DNA of 64,000 nucleotides from Streptomyces albus subsp. albus (GCF_000719865.1 NZ_JOID01000004.1:62001-126000), one strand, 5' to 3'; numbered from the stretch's first letter, positions 23,351-32,315 are shown. Made by a program: numbers and translations. Notes: generated by a model not told the origin, from the sequence alone.

Positions 23351-24730
23351 ATGCCCATGGGTCACACGGCCACCGAGAAGGCCGGGTCCGGCGGCCTGAC
23401 AGCGACGGAGCACCGGCTGGCCAACGGTCTGCGCGTGATCCTCTCCGAGGACCACCTGACCCCGGTCGCCGCGGTCTGCCTCTGGTACGACGTCGGCTCC
23501 CGCCACGAGGGCCAGGGCCGCACCGGCCTGGCACACCTCTTCGAGCACCTGATGTTCCAGGGCTCCGCGAACGTGAAGGGCAACGGCCACTTCGAGCTGG
23601 TGCAGGGCGCCGGCGGCTCGCTCAACGGCACCACGAGCTTCGAGCGCACCAACTACTACGAGACCATGCCGGCCCACCAGCTCGAACTCGCGCTCTGGCT
23701 GGAGGCCGACCGCATGGGCAGTCTCCTCGCCGCCCTCGACGAGGAGAGCATGGAGAACCAGCGGGACGTCGTGAAGAACGAGCGCCGTCAGCGCTACGAC
23801 AACGTCCCCTACGGCACGTCGTTCGAGAAGCTGACCGCCATGGCCTATCCCGAGGGCCACCCGTACCACCACACCCCGATCGGTTCGATGGCCGACCTCG
23901 ACGCCGCCTCCCTGGAGGACGCCCGGAACTTCTTCCGGACGTACTACGCGCCGAACAACGCCGTCCTCGCGGTCGTCGGCGACATCGACCCCGAGCGGAC
24001 CCTCGCCTGGATCGAGCGCTACTTCGGCTCCATCCCCGGCCACGACGGCAAGCAGCCGCCGCGCGACGGGGCCCTTCCCGACATCATCGGCGAGGAACTG
24101 CGGGAGGAGCTGCGCGAGGACGTCCCGGCCCGCGCCCTGATGTCCGCCTACCGGCTCCCGGAGGACGGCACCCGCGCCGCCGACGCCGCCGATCTCGCCC
24201 TGACGGTCCTCGGCGGCGGGGAGTCCTCCCGGCTGTACAACCGGCTGGTCCGCCGGGACCGCCTCGCCGTCGGCGCGGGCTTCGGCCTGCTGCGGCTGGC
24301 GGGTGCCCCGTCGATGGGCTGGCTGGACGTCAAGGCGTCCTCCGGGGTGGAGATCCCCGCCATCGAACGGGCGGTCGACGAGGAGCTGGCCCGGTTCGCG
24401 GAGGAGGGCCCGACGCCGGAGGAGATGGAGCGCGCCCAGGCGCAGTTGGAGCGCGAGTGGCTGGACCAGCTGGCCACCGTCGGCGGCCGTGCCGACCAGC
24501 TCTGCCGCTACGCCGTCCTCTTCGGTGACCCGCAGCTCGCGCTGACGGCGGTGCAGCGGCTGCTGGAGGTCGGCCCCGAGGAGGTGCGCGAGGTGGCGGC
24601 GGCGCGGCTGCGCCCCGACAACCGCGCCTCGCTCGTCTACGAACCGGCCGGGCCCGGACAGGGGCCCGGTGACGGGACGGACGGCACCGACGGCACCGAC
24701 GGCAGCGACCAGAAGGAGGCGGCCCAGTGA
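23351..24730 (+). CDS. M16 family zinc metallopeptidase, catalytic subunit
   Basis: A 459-residue inverzincin. The inverted zinc motif HxxEH is present as H62-L-F-E65-H66 (GLAHLFEHLMFQG). The downstream Glu ligand sits in VVKNERRQRYDN, about 75 residues later. The second M16 half (ARALMSAYRLPEDG, GGGESSRLYNRLVRRDRLAVGAGFGLLRLAG) carries no zinc site, as usual. The C terminus is Gly/Asp-rich. ATG 23351 is used (GAAGGGAC upstream); ATG 23357 is an alternative. The next gene overlaps by four bases and encodes a second M16 protein without the metal motif, so the pair probably forms a heterodimer like other bacterial M16 pairs. No signal peptide is seen, so action is cytoplasmic. Confidence 0.92.
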   Translation: MPMGHTATEKAGSGGLTATEHRLANGLRVILSEDHLTPVAAVCLWYDVGSRHEGQGRTGLAHLFEHLMFQGSANVKGNGHFELVQGAGGSLNGTTSFERTNYYETMPAHQLELALWLEADRMGSLLAALDEESMENQRDVVKNERRQRYDNVPYGTSFEKLTAMAYPEGHPYHHTPIGSMADLDAASLEDARNFFRTYYAPNNAVLAVVGDIDPERTLAWIERYFGSIPGHDGKQPPRDGALPDIIGEELREELREDVPARALMSAYRLPEDGTRAADAADLALTVLGGGESSRLYNRLVRRDRLAVGAGFGLLRLAGAPSMGWLDVKASSGVEIPAIERAVDEELARFAEEGPTPEEMERAQAQLEREWLDQLATVGGRADQLCRYAVLFGDPQLALTAVQRLLEVGPEEVREVAAARLRPDNRASLVYEPAGPGQGPGDGTDGTDGTDGSDQKEAAQ

Positions 24731-26115
24731 GCGACGCCGGCACCACCATGACGTTCCACCCGATGCCGCGCGCCGGGGAGCCCACGCCCTGGGCCTTCCC
24801 GACGCCGGAGCGGGACACCCTGCCCAACGGCCTGACGGTGCTCCACTGCCACCGCCCCGGCCAGAAGGTGGTGGCCGTCGAGATCAACCTGCACGCGCCT
24901 CTGGAGGCCGAGCCGGAGGGCACCGAAGGTGTCGCCACGATCATGGCGCGCGCCCTCTCGGAGGGCACCGACCAGCACACCGCCGAGGAGTTCGCCGCCG
25001 AACTGGAGCGCTGCGGCGCCACTCTGGACGCCCACGCGGACCATCCCGGCGTGCGGGTCTCCCTGGAGGTCCCGGCCTCCCGGCTGGCCAAGGCGCTGGG
25101 GCTGCTCGCGGACGCCCTGCGGGCCCCGGCCTTCCCCGAGGGCGAGGTGGAGCGGCTGGTCCGCAACCGGCTCGACGAGATCCCGCACGAGCTGGCCAAC
25201 CCCGCCCGCCGGGCCGCCATGGAGCTCTCCAAGGAGCTGTTCCCGGCCGCGTCCCGGATGTCCCGGCCCCGCCAGGGCACCGAGGAGACCGTCGCCCGCG
25301 TGGACGCCGCCGGCGCGCGCGCGTTCTACGAGACGCATGTCCGCCCCGCCACCGCTACCGCCGTGATCGTGGGCGACTTCACCGGCATCCCGCTGGCCGA
25401 GGTCCTCGCCGGCACCCTGGGCACCTGGACCGGCGGCACGGCCGAGGCCCGCCCCGTGCCGGCCATCACGGCGGACGACACCGGCCGGGTCGTCATCGTG
25501 GACCGGCCGGGCGCGGTGCAGACCCAGGTCCTCATCGGCCGGGTCGGGCCCGACCGGCACGACCGCGTCTGGGCGGCCCAGGTGCTCGGCGTCTACTGCC
25601 TCGGCGGCACGCTCACCTCCCGCCTGGACCGGGTGCTGCGCGAGGAGAAGGGCTACACCTACGGCGTGCGCGCCTTCGGGCAGGTGCTGCGCTCGACGCC
25701 CGAGGGCACCGGCGCCTCGCTGCTGGCCATCAGCGGCTCGGTGGCCACCGACGTCACCGGCCCGGCCCTGGAGGACACCTGGCAGGTGCTGCGCACCCTC
25801 GCGGCCGGCGGGCTGACGGACGAGGAGCGCGATGTGGCCGTGCAGAACCTGGTCGGGGTCGCGCCGCTCAAGTACGAGACCGCCGCCTCCGTCGCCGGGA
25901 CCCTGGCCGACCAGGTCGAGCAGTACCTTCCGGACGACTTCCAGGCGCAGTTGTACGCCCGGCTCGCCGAGACCGGCACGGTGGAGGCCACCGCCGCCGC
26001 GGTCAGCGCGTTCCCGGTCGACAACCTGGTGACGGTGCTGGTCGGGGACGCCTCCGCGATCGAGGAGCCGGTCCGGGCGCTCGGCATCGGGGAGGTCAAG
26101 GTCGTCAGCGGCTGA
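24727..26115 (+). CDS. M16 family peptidase homologue, non-catalytic subunit
   Basis: A 462-residue M16 protein. At the place where HxxEH should be, it reads EGTEGVATIMARALSEGT, so neither zinc histidine is present and the protein cannot be a metallopeptidase alone. The C-terminal half keeps the substrate-gripping text GVYCLGGTLTSRLDRVLREEKGYTYGVRAFGQVL. The GTG start at 24727 shares GTGA with the stop of the catalytic partner, so translation is coupled and equimolar assembly is likely. A long hairpin 44 bases after the stop ends the operon. Confidence 0.9.
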   Translation: MSDAGTTMTFHPMPRAGEPTPWAFPTPERDTLPNGLTVLHCHRPGQKVVAVEINLHAPLEAEPEGTEGVATIMARALSEGTDQHTAEEFAAELERCGATLDAHADHPGVRVSLEVPASRLAKALGLLADALRAPAFPEGEVERLVRNRLDEIPHELANPARRAAMELSKELFPAASRMSRPRQGTEETVARVDAAGARAFYETHVRPATATAVIVGDFTGIPLAEVLAGTLGTWTGGTAEARPVPAITADDTGRVVIVDRPGAVQTQVLIGRVGPDRHDRVWAAQVLGVYCLGGTLTSRLDRVLREEKGYTYGVRAFGQVLRSTPEGTGASLLAISGSVATDVTGPALEDTWQVLRTLAAGGLTDEERDVAVQNLVGVAPLKYETAASVAGTLADQVEQYLPDDFQAQLYARLAETGTVEATAAAVSAFPVDNLVTVLVGDASAIEEPVRALGIGEVKVVSG

Positions 26116-26158
26116 ACGAACGGGCCGCGTCCGGGCGTTCGGGACGCGGCCTGCCGCA

Positions 26159-26208
26159 CGCACGGCCGTGACGGACCGTCAGAACTGGCGGTCCGTCACG
26201 GCCGTGCG
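26159..26208 (+). terminator. Terminator of the M16 operon
   Basis: A 20-bp perfect stem (arms 26159-26178 and 26189-26208) with a 10-base loop TCAGAACTGG. Confidence 0.85.
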
Positions 26209-26459
26209 CGGTGCTGGGCCGGCACACGGCCGGCAGGCGGGCGGAGAGCCGGGCGGAGGGCCGGGCGGAAGTGCCGGTTCCGCCCTCGCGCGCGGCGGGG
26301 AGCGCCGCCCTTTGGTCCCTTTTGCCGTCGTGCGGGCGTTCTCTCCTGTGGTCTCCGCAACAAAAAGCCGGTTTTGTTTGGCGCGGCGGAGCCGTCCGTC
26401 TTAGCGTCGGTCCGGCTGTTCGGCCGGGCACTTCGCCGCAAACCGCGGCACCGGACAGT

Positions 26460-26676
26460 CATCGCCGAGTCCCCATGGCGCGAGCCAGGGGAGCCGGGGA
26501 CCCTCCTTCCCGCACCTCACCGGTGCGGGACGGGCCCGCACCACACCGCCCGCGGCGGTATGGCAACGGCCCGGTCCCTTGGGGTGAATCGGGCGCCTCC
26601 TCAGCGGAGGGGCCCGTAGGAGACCTTCCTGCTCCGAACCCGTCAGCTAACCCGGTAGGCGAGAAGGAAGGAAAGG
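26460..26676 (+). ncRNA. ydaO/yuaA-type cyclic di-AMP riboswitch
   Basis: The leader of the M23 peptidase gene shows the conserved text of this class: GCCGAGTCCCC, GCGCGAGCCAGGGGAGCCGG, GGGGTGAATCGG, CTCCGAACCCGTCAGCTAAC, CCCGGTAGGCGAGAAGGAAG. In actinobacteria this riboswitch is known upstream of cell-wall hydrolase genes and turns expression off at high c-di-AMP. The 3' end of the element lies about 14 bases from the ATG. The boundaries are my estimate. Confidence 0.9.
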
Positions 26677-26689
26677 ACAGCCGCACCCT

Positions 26690-27487
26690 ATGCCGCTCAC
26701 CCGTACCACCGGGAAGCACCGCCGTCCGAGCCGTCGCAGCAGCAGCCGCCCCGCGCGCGTCGCCGGCCTGGCCACCCTCGCCACCAGCGGCGTCGCAGCC
26801 ACCCTCGCCTCCCCCGCGTTCGCCGCGGACGACAGCTCCCGCGGAGCCGCGGACACCGGACTCCGCCAGGCGGTCGTCCTCGACGACACTCTCGGCGAGC
26901 GGGTCGGCGACCAGGCCGAGGCCCAGCAGTCCGCCGCCGACGTGGCCGCCGCCATGGAGCGGGCCGAGGCCGCGGCCAAGCGCGAGGCCGCCGAGGCCAA
27001 GCGGATCGCCGACGCCCGGGCCAAGGAGGAGCGCGCCGCCAAGGAGCGGGCCGCCCGCGAGGCCGAGCGCAAGCGCCTCAACACCTTTGTGATGCCGGTC
27101 GACGGCAGCTTCGTCTCCACCCAGTACCACGCCTCCGGTGCCGCCTGGTCCTCCGGCAGCCACACCGGGATCGACTTCAAGGCGTCCGAGGGCACCCCGG
27201 TCAAGTCCGTGGGCTCGGGCACCGTCGTCGAGGCCGGCTGGGACGGCTCCTACGGCAACAGCGTCGTCATCAAGATGAACGACGGCACGTACACCCAGTA
27301 CGGGCACCTGTCCGCGCTCAACGTCACGGCGGGCCAGACGGTCACCCCCGGGCTGCAGATCGGCCTGGCGGGCAACACCGGCAACTCCTTCGGCGCGCAC
27401 CTCCACTTCGAGGCCCGCACCAGCGCCGAGTACGGCTCCGACATCGACCCCGTGGCGTACCTGCGTTCGCACGGCGTCTCGCTCTGA
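26690..27487 (+). CDS. Secreted M23 (LytM-type) peptidoglycan endopeptidase
   Basis: A 265-residue cell-wall hydrolase. A long Arg-rich signal sequence (residues 1-46) ends at SPAFAADD. An Ala/Glu/Lys coiled coil follows (about residues 75-125, AAAMERAEAAAKREAAEAKR). The C-terminal M23 domain has the first zinc ligands in SSGSHTGIDFKASEGTPV (HxxxD) and the second in GNSFGAHLHFEART (HxH). It probably cuts peptide cross-links during growth or germination. Synthesis is controlled by the c-di-AMP riboswitch in its leader. The ATG at 26690 lies 12 bases after AAAGGA, inside the 3' part of the leader. It is monocistronic, with a terminator 17 bases after the stop. Confidence 0.93.
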   Translation: MPLTRTTGKHRRPSRRSSSRPARVAGLATLATSGVAATLASPAFAADDSSRGAADTGLRQAVVLDDTLGERVGDQAEAQQSAADVAAAMERAEAAAKREAAEAKRIADARAKEERAAKERAAREAERKRLNTFVMPVDGSFVSTQYHASGAAWSSGSHTGIDFKASEGTPVKSVGSGTVVEAGWDGSYGNSVVIKMNDGTYTQYGHLSALNVTAGQTVTPGLQIGLAGNTGNSFGAHLHFEARTSAEYGSDIDPVAYLRSHGVSL

Positions 27488-27503
27488 CACCCGGCGCCCC
27501 GCG

Positions 27504-27530
27504 AGACCCCGGCCCTCCCGGCCGGGGTCT
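27504..27530 (+). terminator. Terminator after the M23 peptidase gene
   Basis: An 11-bp stem (AGACCCCGGCC and complement) with the loop CTCCC, followed by TT. Confidence 0.75.
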
Positions 27531-27666
27531 TCCGCGTATCCGGCTCCGCGTCCGGCTCCCGCCCCGGCCGTGGCCGGTTCCTGACCGGATCTCCCACGCC
27601 CCAGGGCATCCTCGTCACCATATTCCGCGTCCTGCAATACAGTTCGGGAATGTCGAGCCCTGTGTT

Positions 27667-27684
27667 CCACGGGAATTCCAGTGG
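27667..27684 (+). promoter_or_regulatory. Candidate GntR operator
   Basis: CCACGGGAATTCCAGTGG is palindromic at 16 of 18 positions. It ends 24 bases before the ATG of the GntR-family gene, in a locally AT-richer upstream region, and may be an autoregulatory site. Confidence 0.4.
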
Positions 27685-27708
27685 AGGTCCGGAAATGCGG
27701 AGGCGGAG

Positions 27709-28416
27709 ATGAACGGTGATGCGCCGCCGGCCGGCCGCCGTATTCCGGCGCACGCGGTGCGCCATGCGATCCGTGACGACATCGTCGCCGGTACCTATCC
27801 CTTCGGCAGCCGCCTCACCGAGGAACTGCTCGCCCGCCGCTACGGCGTCTCCCGGGTCCCGGTCCGGGAGGCCCTGCGAGCCCTGGAGTCCGAGGGGTTC
27901 GTCACCACGCGGCGGCACGCGGGCGCCTGCGTGGCCGAACCGACGGAGCGGGAGGCGGCCGACCTGCTGGAGATCCGCGCTCTGCTGGAACCGCTGGCCG
28001 CCGGGCGCGCGGCGCAACGCCGCACCGAGGCCCATCTCAAGGTGCTGCGCGGGCTGGTGGGGCTCGGCCGGGAGCGGGCGCGTCACGGTCAGGCGGCGGA
28101 TCTGCGCTCGCTGGACGCCTGGTTCCACGAGACGCTGGCCCAGGCCTCGGGCAGTCCCAGCCTGATCGCCCTGCTCACCCAGGTCCGCCGCAAGATCGCC
28201 TGGGTCTACGCGGTGCCGCGGCCGGCCCCCGCGCCAGGCACCTGGTCGGAGCGCGGCGCCATCGTGGACGCCGTCGCGCGGGGGGACGCGGCGCGCGCCC
28301 GCGCCCTCATGGCGGCGCACACGGAACTGGCGCCGCCGGAGGGCTTCCGGCTGCGCCCCCGGGCCGCGGTGAGGAATCCGAAACAAACCGTCAACACGGA
28401 ACGCGTGCAGAATTAA
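27709..28416 (+). CDS. GntR-family (FCD domain) transcriptional regulator
   Basis: A 235-residue regulator. The N-terminal winged helix is HAVRHAIRDDIVAGTYPFGS, then RLTEELLARRYGVSRVPVREALRALESEGFVTTRRHAGACVAEP. The FCD domain follows: ADLLEIRALLEPLAAGRAAQR, then SLDAWFHETLAQASGSPSLIALLTQVRRKIAWVY, then ERGAIVDAVARGDAARARALMAAH. The usual FCD metal ligands are only partly kept: the helix has DAWFHE, and a final His is in AAHTEL. The C-terminal 25 residues are unusual, with less GC-rich codons (NPKQTVNTERVQN). No obvious target gene is adjacent apart from its own upstream palindrome. Confidence 0.88.
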   Translation: MNGDAPPAGRRIPAHAVRHAIRDDIVAGTYPFGSRLTEELLARRYGVSRVPVREALRALESEGFVTTRRHAGACVAEPTEREAADLLEIRALLEPLAAGRAAQRRTEAHLKVLRGLVGLGRERARHGQAADLRSLDAWFHETLAQASGSPSLIALLTQVRRKIAWVYAVPRPAPAPGTWSERGAIVDAVARGDAARARALMAAHTELAPPEGFRLRPRAAVRNPKQTVNTERVQN

Positions 28417-28836
28417 CAAAGCGGGGTGGGGAATCGGGGGAGAAAAAGCCGCGAAGGCGGAGAAGGTGAAGAGCGCGCCGGGAGGGGCTTATCGGGGCGG
28501 CGGCGCGTAAATCGCGCAGAGGGAGAGAAGCGGCGGCCGGAAGGGCAACGGACCGGCCGGGCCGTGGCCGGACCGGTCCTCCCCGTCCGCTGTCGCGGGG
28601 TCTGCGCTCGGGGTGGCGCGCGGGCCGCCGCACGGGTCACAGACGCGGAAGCCGCGGCCGCCCCGAGGGGCAACCGCGGCTCCGCCGCGCGCTGTTGGCC
28701 GTTGCCGGCGGCCGCACCGGCATCCCGCGGGCCGAAATCGCCGGGTACGCACCCCGCAGAGCCGGCACCCCGCAGAGCCGGCACCCCGCGGGGCCGGGAC
28801 TCCGACGGGCCGGGCCCGCGGTCCCGGCCCGCGGCC
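28417..28836. other. Gene-free region between the GntR gene and ptsH
   Basis: A convergent 420-base spacer. The first 80 bases are purine-rich (GGGGGAGAAAAAGCC and similar). The rest is very GC-rich with several short inverted repeats but no single dominant terminator. Tandem 16-base repeats near the ptsH end are listed separately. No credible gene is seen. Confidence 0.5.
28751..28798. repeat. Three tandem 16-base repeats
   Basis: ACCCCGCAGAGCCGGC occurs twice without change (28751-28766, 28767-28782). A third copy (28783-28798) has four differences. The array lies 39 bases beyond the ptsH stop in non-coding DNA. Confidence 0.8.
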
Positions 28837-29118
28837 TCAGACCGTCTCCGGCAGCTCCTCCAGCCCCTCCGCGACCAGCTTGGCCAGCCGGTCGAGCGCG
28901 GCGTCCGCGCCCTCCGCCTCGGAGGCGAGAACGATCTCCTCGCCGCCCTGCGCGCCCAGGCTCAGCACCGCGAGCATCGAGGCGGCGTTGACCGGGGAGC
29001 TGTCGCCCTTGGCGATCGTCACGGGGACGCCGGAGGCGGTCGCCGCGCGGACGAAGATCGAGGCGGGACGGGCGTGCAGCCCCTCGGCCCAGCCGACGGT
29101 GACGCGGCGCTCTGCCAT
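28837..29118 (-). CDS. ptsH: HPr phosphocarrier protein of the sugar PTS
   Basis: A 93-residue HPr that passes phosphate from enzyme I to the sugar-specific EIIA proteins. The phosphorylated histidine is H15 in GLHARPAS. The second loop reads KGDSSPVNAASMLAVLSLGAQGGEEI, which includes the region of the regulatory serine in HPr proteins. The start is ATG 29118 with GAAGGG seven bases upstream. No enzyme I or EII gene is adjacent, as expected for Streptomyces where the general PTS genes are scattered. It is divergent from the large acetyltransferase gene across 298 bases. Confidence 0.96.
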   Translation of the reverse strand: MAERRVTVGWAEGLHARPASIFVRAATASGVPVTIAKGDSSPVNAASMLAVLSLGAQGGEEIVLASEAEGADAALDRLAKLVAEGLEELPETV

Positions 29119-29403
29119 GGTGGTGCCCTTCGGTCGCAGGAACGGGTAATCCGTAAGCCGTAAGTTGTCTAGACCATTCTCGCACGGTGCCGCAAGTGCC
29201 CGGACGGGTCCGCGGTCACCGTACCGGCGCACCGCGCCCCGTTCCGGCACCGCCGGGAGGGCCGTCGCGCGGCGCCCGGACGCGTCCGCGCGGCCGCCCC
29301 GTACGCACTCCCACGCGCCCCGAAGCACCGCGTACGCGCCCCGGACGCGCCCCGGTCCGCCGCCCCCGGTGCACGGTGCTCCACGCACCGGGCGCCACAC
29401 CCG

Positions 29404-29409
29404 TACGCT
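29404..29409 (+). promoter_or_regulatory. Candidate -10 box, leaderless start of the GNAT/acyl-CoA-ligase gene
   Basis: TACGCT ends 7 bases before the ATG at 29417. There is no Shine-Dalgarno sequence between them. Confidence 0.45.
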
Positions 29410-29416
29410 GGGCCCC

Positions 29417-32245
29417 ATGGAAACGCCGTCGGAGCACGTCTATCCGGCCCACTGGGAAGCCGACGTCGTCCTGCGCGACGGCGGCACCGCCCACATCCGC
29501 CCCATCACCGAGGACGACGCGCAGCGCCTGGTCGACTTCTACGAGCAGGTCTCGGACGAGTCCAAGTACTACCGCTTCTTCGCGCCGTACCCCCGGCTGT
29601 CCGACCGCGATGTCCACCGCTTCACCCACCACGACTACGTCGACCGGGTCGGCCTGGCGGCCGTCGTGGGCGGGGAGTTCATCGCCACCGTGCGGTACGA
29701 CCGCATCGACGCCACCGGACGGCCCGCCTCCGCGCCGGCCGACGAGGCCGAGGTCGCCTTCCTCGTCCAGGACGCGCACCAGGGCCGCGGCCTCGCCTCC
29801 GCCCTCCTCGAACACATCGCCGCCGTCGCCCGCGAACGCGGCATCCGCCGCTTCGCCGCCGAGGTGCTGCCCGCCAACACCAAGATGATCAAGGTGTTCA
29901 CGGACGCCGGTTACACCCAGAAGCGCAGCTTCGAGGACGGCGTCGTCCGGCTGGAGTTCGGCCTCGAACCCACCGACCGCTCCGTGGCCGTCCAGCGCAG
30001 CCGCGAGCAGCGCGCCGAGGCCCGGTCCGTCCAGCGGCTGCTGGCCCCCGGCTCGGTCGCCGTGATCGGCACCGGACGGCGGCCCGGCGGCATGGGCCGC
30101 GCCGTGCTCCGCGGCCTGCTGCACGGCGGCTTCACCGGCCGCGTCCACGCGGTCAACCGGGCCTTCCCCGAGGACCTGGGCACCCTGGAGCCGGAGGGGG
30201 TACCCGCCCACCGCACCGTCGGCGCCATCGGCGAGCCCGTCGACCTCGCCGTCGTCGCCGTTCCCGCGGAGTCCGTGCCCGCCGTCGTCGCCGACTGCGG
30301 CGAACACGGCGTCCAGGGCCTCGTCGTCATCTCCTCCGGCTACGGCGAGAGCGGCCCCGAGGGGCGCGAGCGCCAGCGCGAACTGGTCCGCCAGGCCCGC
30401 TCGTACGGCATGCGCATCATCGGCCCCAACGCCTTCGGCATCCTCAACACCGCGCCCGGCGTACGCCTCAACGCCTCTCTCGCGCCCGAACTCCCGCCGC
30501 CCGGGCACATCGGCCTCTTCACCCAGTCCGGCGCCATCGGCATCGCCCTGCTCTCCGCGCTGCACCGGCGCGGCGCCGGCCACATCGGCACCTCGACCTT
30601 CGTCTCGGCCGGCAACCGCGCCGACGTCTCCGGCAACGACGTGCTGCAGTTCTGGCACGACGACCCGGCGACCGACGTCGTCCTGATGTACCTGGAATCC
30701 ATCGGCAATCCGCGCAAGTTCACCCGGCTCGCCCGCCGCACGGCCGCCGCGAAGCCGGTCGTCGTGGTCAAGGGCGCCCGGCACAGCGGCGCCGCCCCCA
30801 CCGGGCACGCCGTGCCCAGCACCCGCATCCCCGACGCCACCGTCTCGGCGCTGTTCCGGCAGGCGGGGGTGATCCGCGTCGACACCGTGACCGAACTCGT
30901 CGACACCGGCCTGCTGCTGGCCGGACAGCCCCTGCCGAACGGACCCCGGGTGGCCATCCTCGGCAACTCCGAATCGCTCGGCCTGCTCGCCTACGACGCC
31001 TGCCTCACCGAACGGCTCCGCCCGCTCACCCCCACCGACCTCACCACCCAGGCCACACCCGGCGACTTCCGCGCGGCGCTCGCCGGGGCGCTCGCCGACG
31101 ACGCCTGCGACGCGGTCGTCGTCACCGCCATCCCCTGGGTCGGCGAGACCGACGGCCCCTCCCCGGACGAGGGCCCGGAGCTGGCCGCGGCCCTGCGCGA
31201 CGCCGTCCGGGCGGGCGGTACCGGGAAGCCCGTCGTGGTGGCCCATCTGGAGATGGACGGCCTCGCGGCCGCTCTCGGCGCCTCCGGCGGAAGCCCCGCG
31301 GCGGGCCCCGGCGTACCCGCCGCGGCGGAGGAGGACGGGGACGCGGACGCCGCAGGCCCCGCGCGCGGATCGGGCATCCCCGCCTACCCCGCGGCCGAGC
31401 GCGCCGTCCGCGCCCTCGCCGAGGCCGTGCGCTACGCCGCCTGGCGCCGGACGGCCGCCGAACCGGGCCGCGTGCCCGAGTACGAGGACATCGACGAGGC
31501 CGGCGCGGGCACCGAGATCGAGGACCTGCTCACCGCCGCGGGCAGCCGGGACACCCGCAGCTTCCCGCTCCCCGCCGACCGCGCCGCCTCCCTGCTCGCC
31601 CGGTACGGCATCACCGTGCGGCCCGCGCTGCCCGCGCCCGACGCGGACACCGCCGCCCGGGCCGCGGCCGTCCTCGGCTATCCCGTGGCGCTCAAGACCA
31701 CCGCCCCGCATCTGCGCCACCGGGCCGACCTCGGCGGCGTGCGGCTCGACCTCACCACCGAGGAAGCCCTGCGCCGCGCCTACCGGGAGTTCACCGACTT
31801 CCTGGGGAAGCCGGAGGAACTGCGCCCCGTGGTGCAGGCCATGGCCCCCCGCGGCGTCGACACCGTCGTCCGGGCCGCGATCGACCCGGCGGCCGGAGCC
31901 GTGCTCTCCTTCGGCCTCTCCGGCGCCCCCTCCGAGCTGCTCGGCGACATCGCGCACCGGCTGCTGCCGGTCACCGACCGGGACGCCGCCGAGCTGATCC
32001 GCTCCATCCGGGCCGCACCGCTCCTCTTCGGCTGGCGCGGGGCGGACCCGGTGGACACCGCGGCCCTGGAGGAGCTGCTGCTCCGGCTCTCCCGGCTGGT
32101 CGACGACCACCCCGAGGTGGTCTCGGTGGAGCTGGAACCGGTCGTCGTCGCCGCGCACGGGCTGAGCGTGCTCGGCGCCTCGGTGCGGCTCGCGGCCCCG
32201 TCCGCCGGCCCGGACATCGGGCCGCGGCGGCTGCCCTTCTACTGA
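29417..32245 (+). CDS. GNAT acetyltransferase fused to NDP-forming acyl-CoA synthetase-like domains (Pat-type)
   Basis: A 942-residue multidomain protein. Residues 1-185 form a GNAT domain (LRDGGTAHIRPITEDDAQRL; acetyl-CoA loop DAHQGRGLASALLEHIAAVARERGI). The rest resembles the NDP-forming acyl-CoA ligase: a CoA-binding Rossmann unit (VQRLLAPGSVAVIGTGRRPGGMGRAVLRGL), a ligase-CoA unit (GLFTQSGAIGIALLSALHRRG) and a C-terminal ATP-grasp-like unit (RYGITVRPALPAPDA, PVALKTTAPHLRHRADLGGVRLDL, VQAMAPRGVDTVVRAA). Such proteins acetylate lysines of acyl-CoA synthetases, with the large domain sensing the cell state. The catalytic phospho-His of true ligases is not evident. An Ala/Gly/Asp-rich insert sits near residues 615-650. 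The start at ATG 29417 follows a leaderless -10. Confidence 0.88.
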   Translation: METPSEHVYPAHWEADVVLRDGGTAHIRPITEDDAQRLVDFYEQVSDESKYYRFFAPYPRLSDRDVHRFTHHDYVDRVGLAAVVGGEFIATVRYDRIDATGRPASAPADEAEVAFLVQDAHQGRGLASALLEHIAAVARERGIRRFAAEVLPANTKMIKVFTDAGYTQKRSFEDGVVRLEFGLEPTDRSVAVQRSREQRAEARSVQRLLAPGSVAVIGTGRRPGGMGRAVLRGLLHGGFTGRVHAVNRAFPEDLGTLEPEGVPAHRTVGAIGEPVDLAVVAVPAESVPAVVADCGEHGVQGLVVISSGYGESGPEGRERQRELVRQARSYGMRIIGPNAFGILNTAPGVRLNASLAPELPPPGHIGLFTQSGAIGIALLSALHRRGAGHIGTSTFVSAGNRADVSGNDVLQFWHDDPATDVVLMYLESIGNPRKFTRLARRTAAAKPVVVVKGARHSGAAPTGHAVPSTRIPDATVSALFRQAGVIRVDTVTELVDTGLLLAGQPLPNGPRVAILGNSESLGLLAYDACLTERLRPLTPTDLTTQATPGDFRAALAGALADDACDAVVVTAIPWVGETDGPSPDEGPELAAALRDAVRAGGTGKPVVVAHLEMDGLAAALGASGGSPAAGPGVPAAAEEDGDADAAGPARGSGIPAYPAAERAVRALAEAVRYAAWRRTAAEPGRVPEYEDIDEAGAGTEIEDLLTAAGSRDTRSFPLPADRAASLLARYGITVRPALPAPDADTAARAAAVLGYPVALKTTAPHLRHRADLGGVRLDLTTEEALRRAYREFTDFLGKPEELRPVVQAMAPRGVDTVVRAAIDPAAGAVLSFGLSGAPSELLGDIAHRLLPVTDRDAAELIRSIRAAPLLFGWRGADPVDTAALEELLLRLSRLVDDHPEVVSVELEPVVVAAHGLSVLGASVRLAAPSAGPDIGPRRLPFY

Positions 32246-32315
32246 GCCCGGCCCGGGGCGGCCGGGCCCGGCCGCCCGGCGGTGCCGCCGTTCCTCGGGG
32301 GGTGCCGCCGCCCCG

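Noticed and set aside
28417..28836. Possible CRISPR-like array near ptsH
   Set aside because: The repeats are 16 bases, directly adjacent without spacers, and only three.
29216..32158. A 980-codon open frame opposite the GNAT/ligase gene
   Set aside because: It is a Gly/Arg/Val-rich shadow of the true gene, common in very GC-rich DNA.
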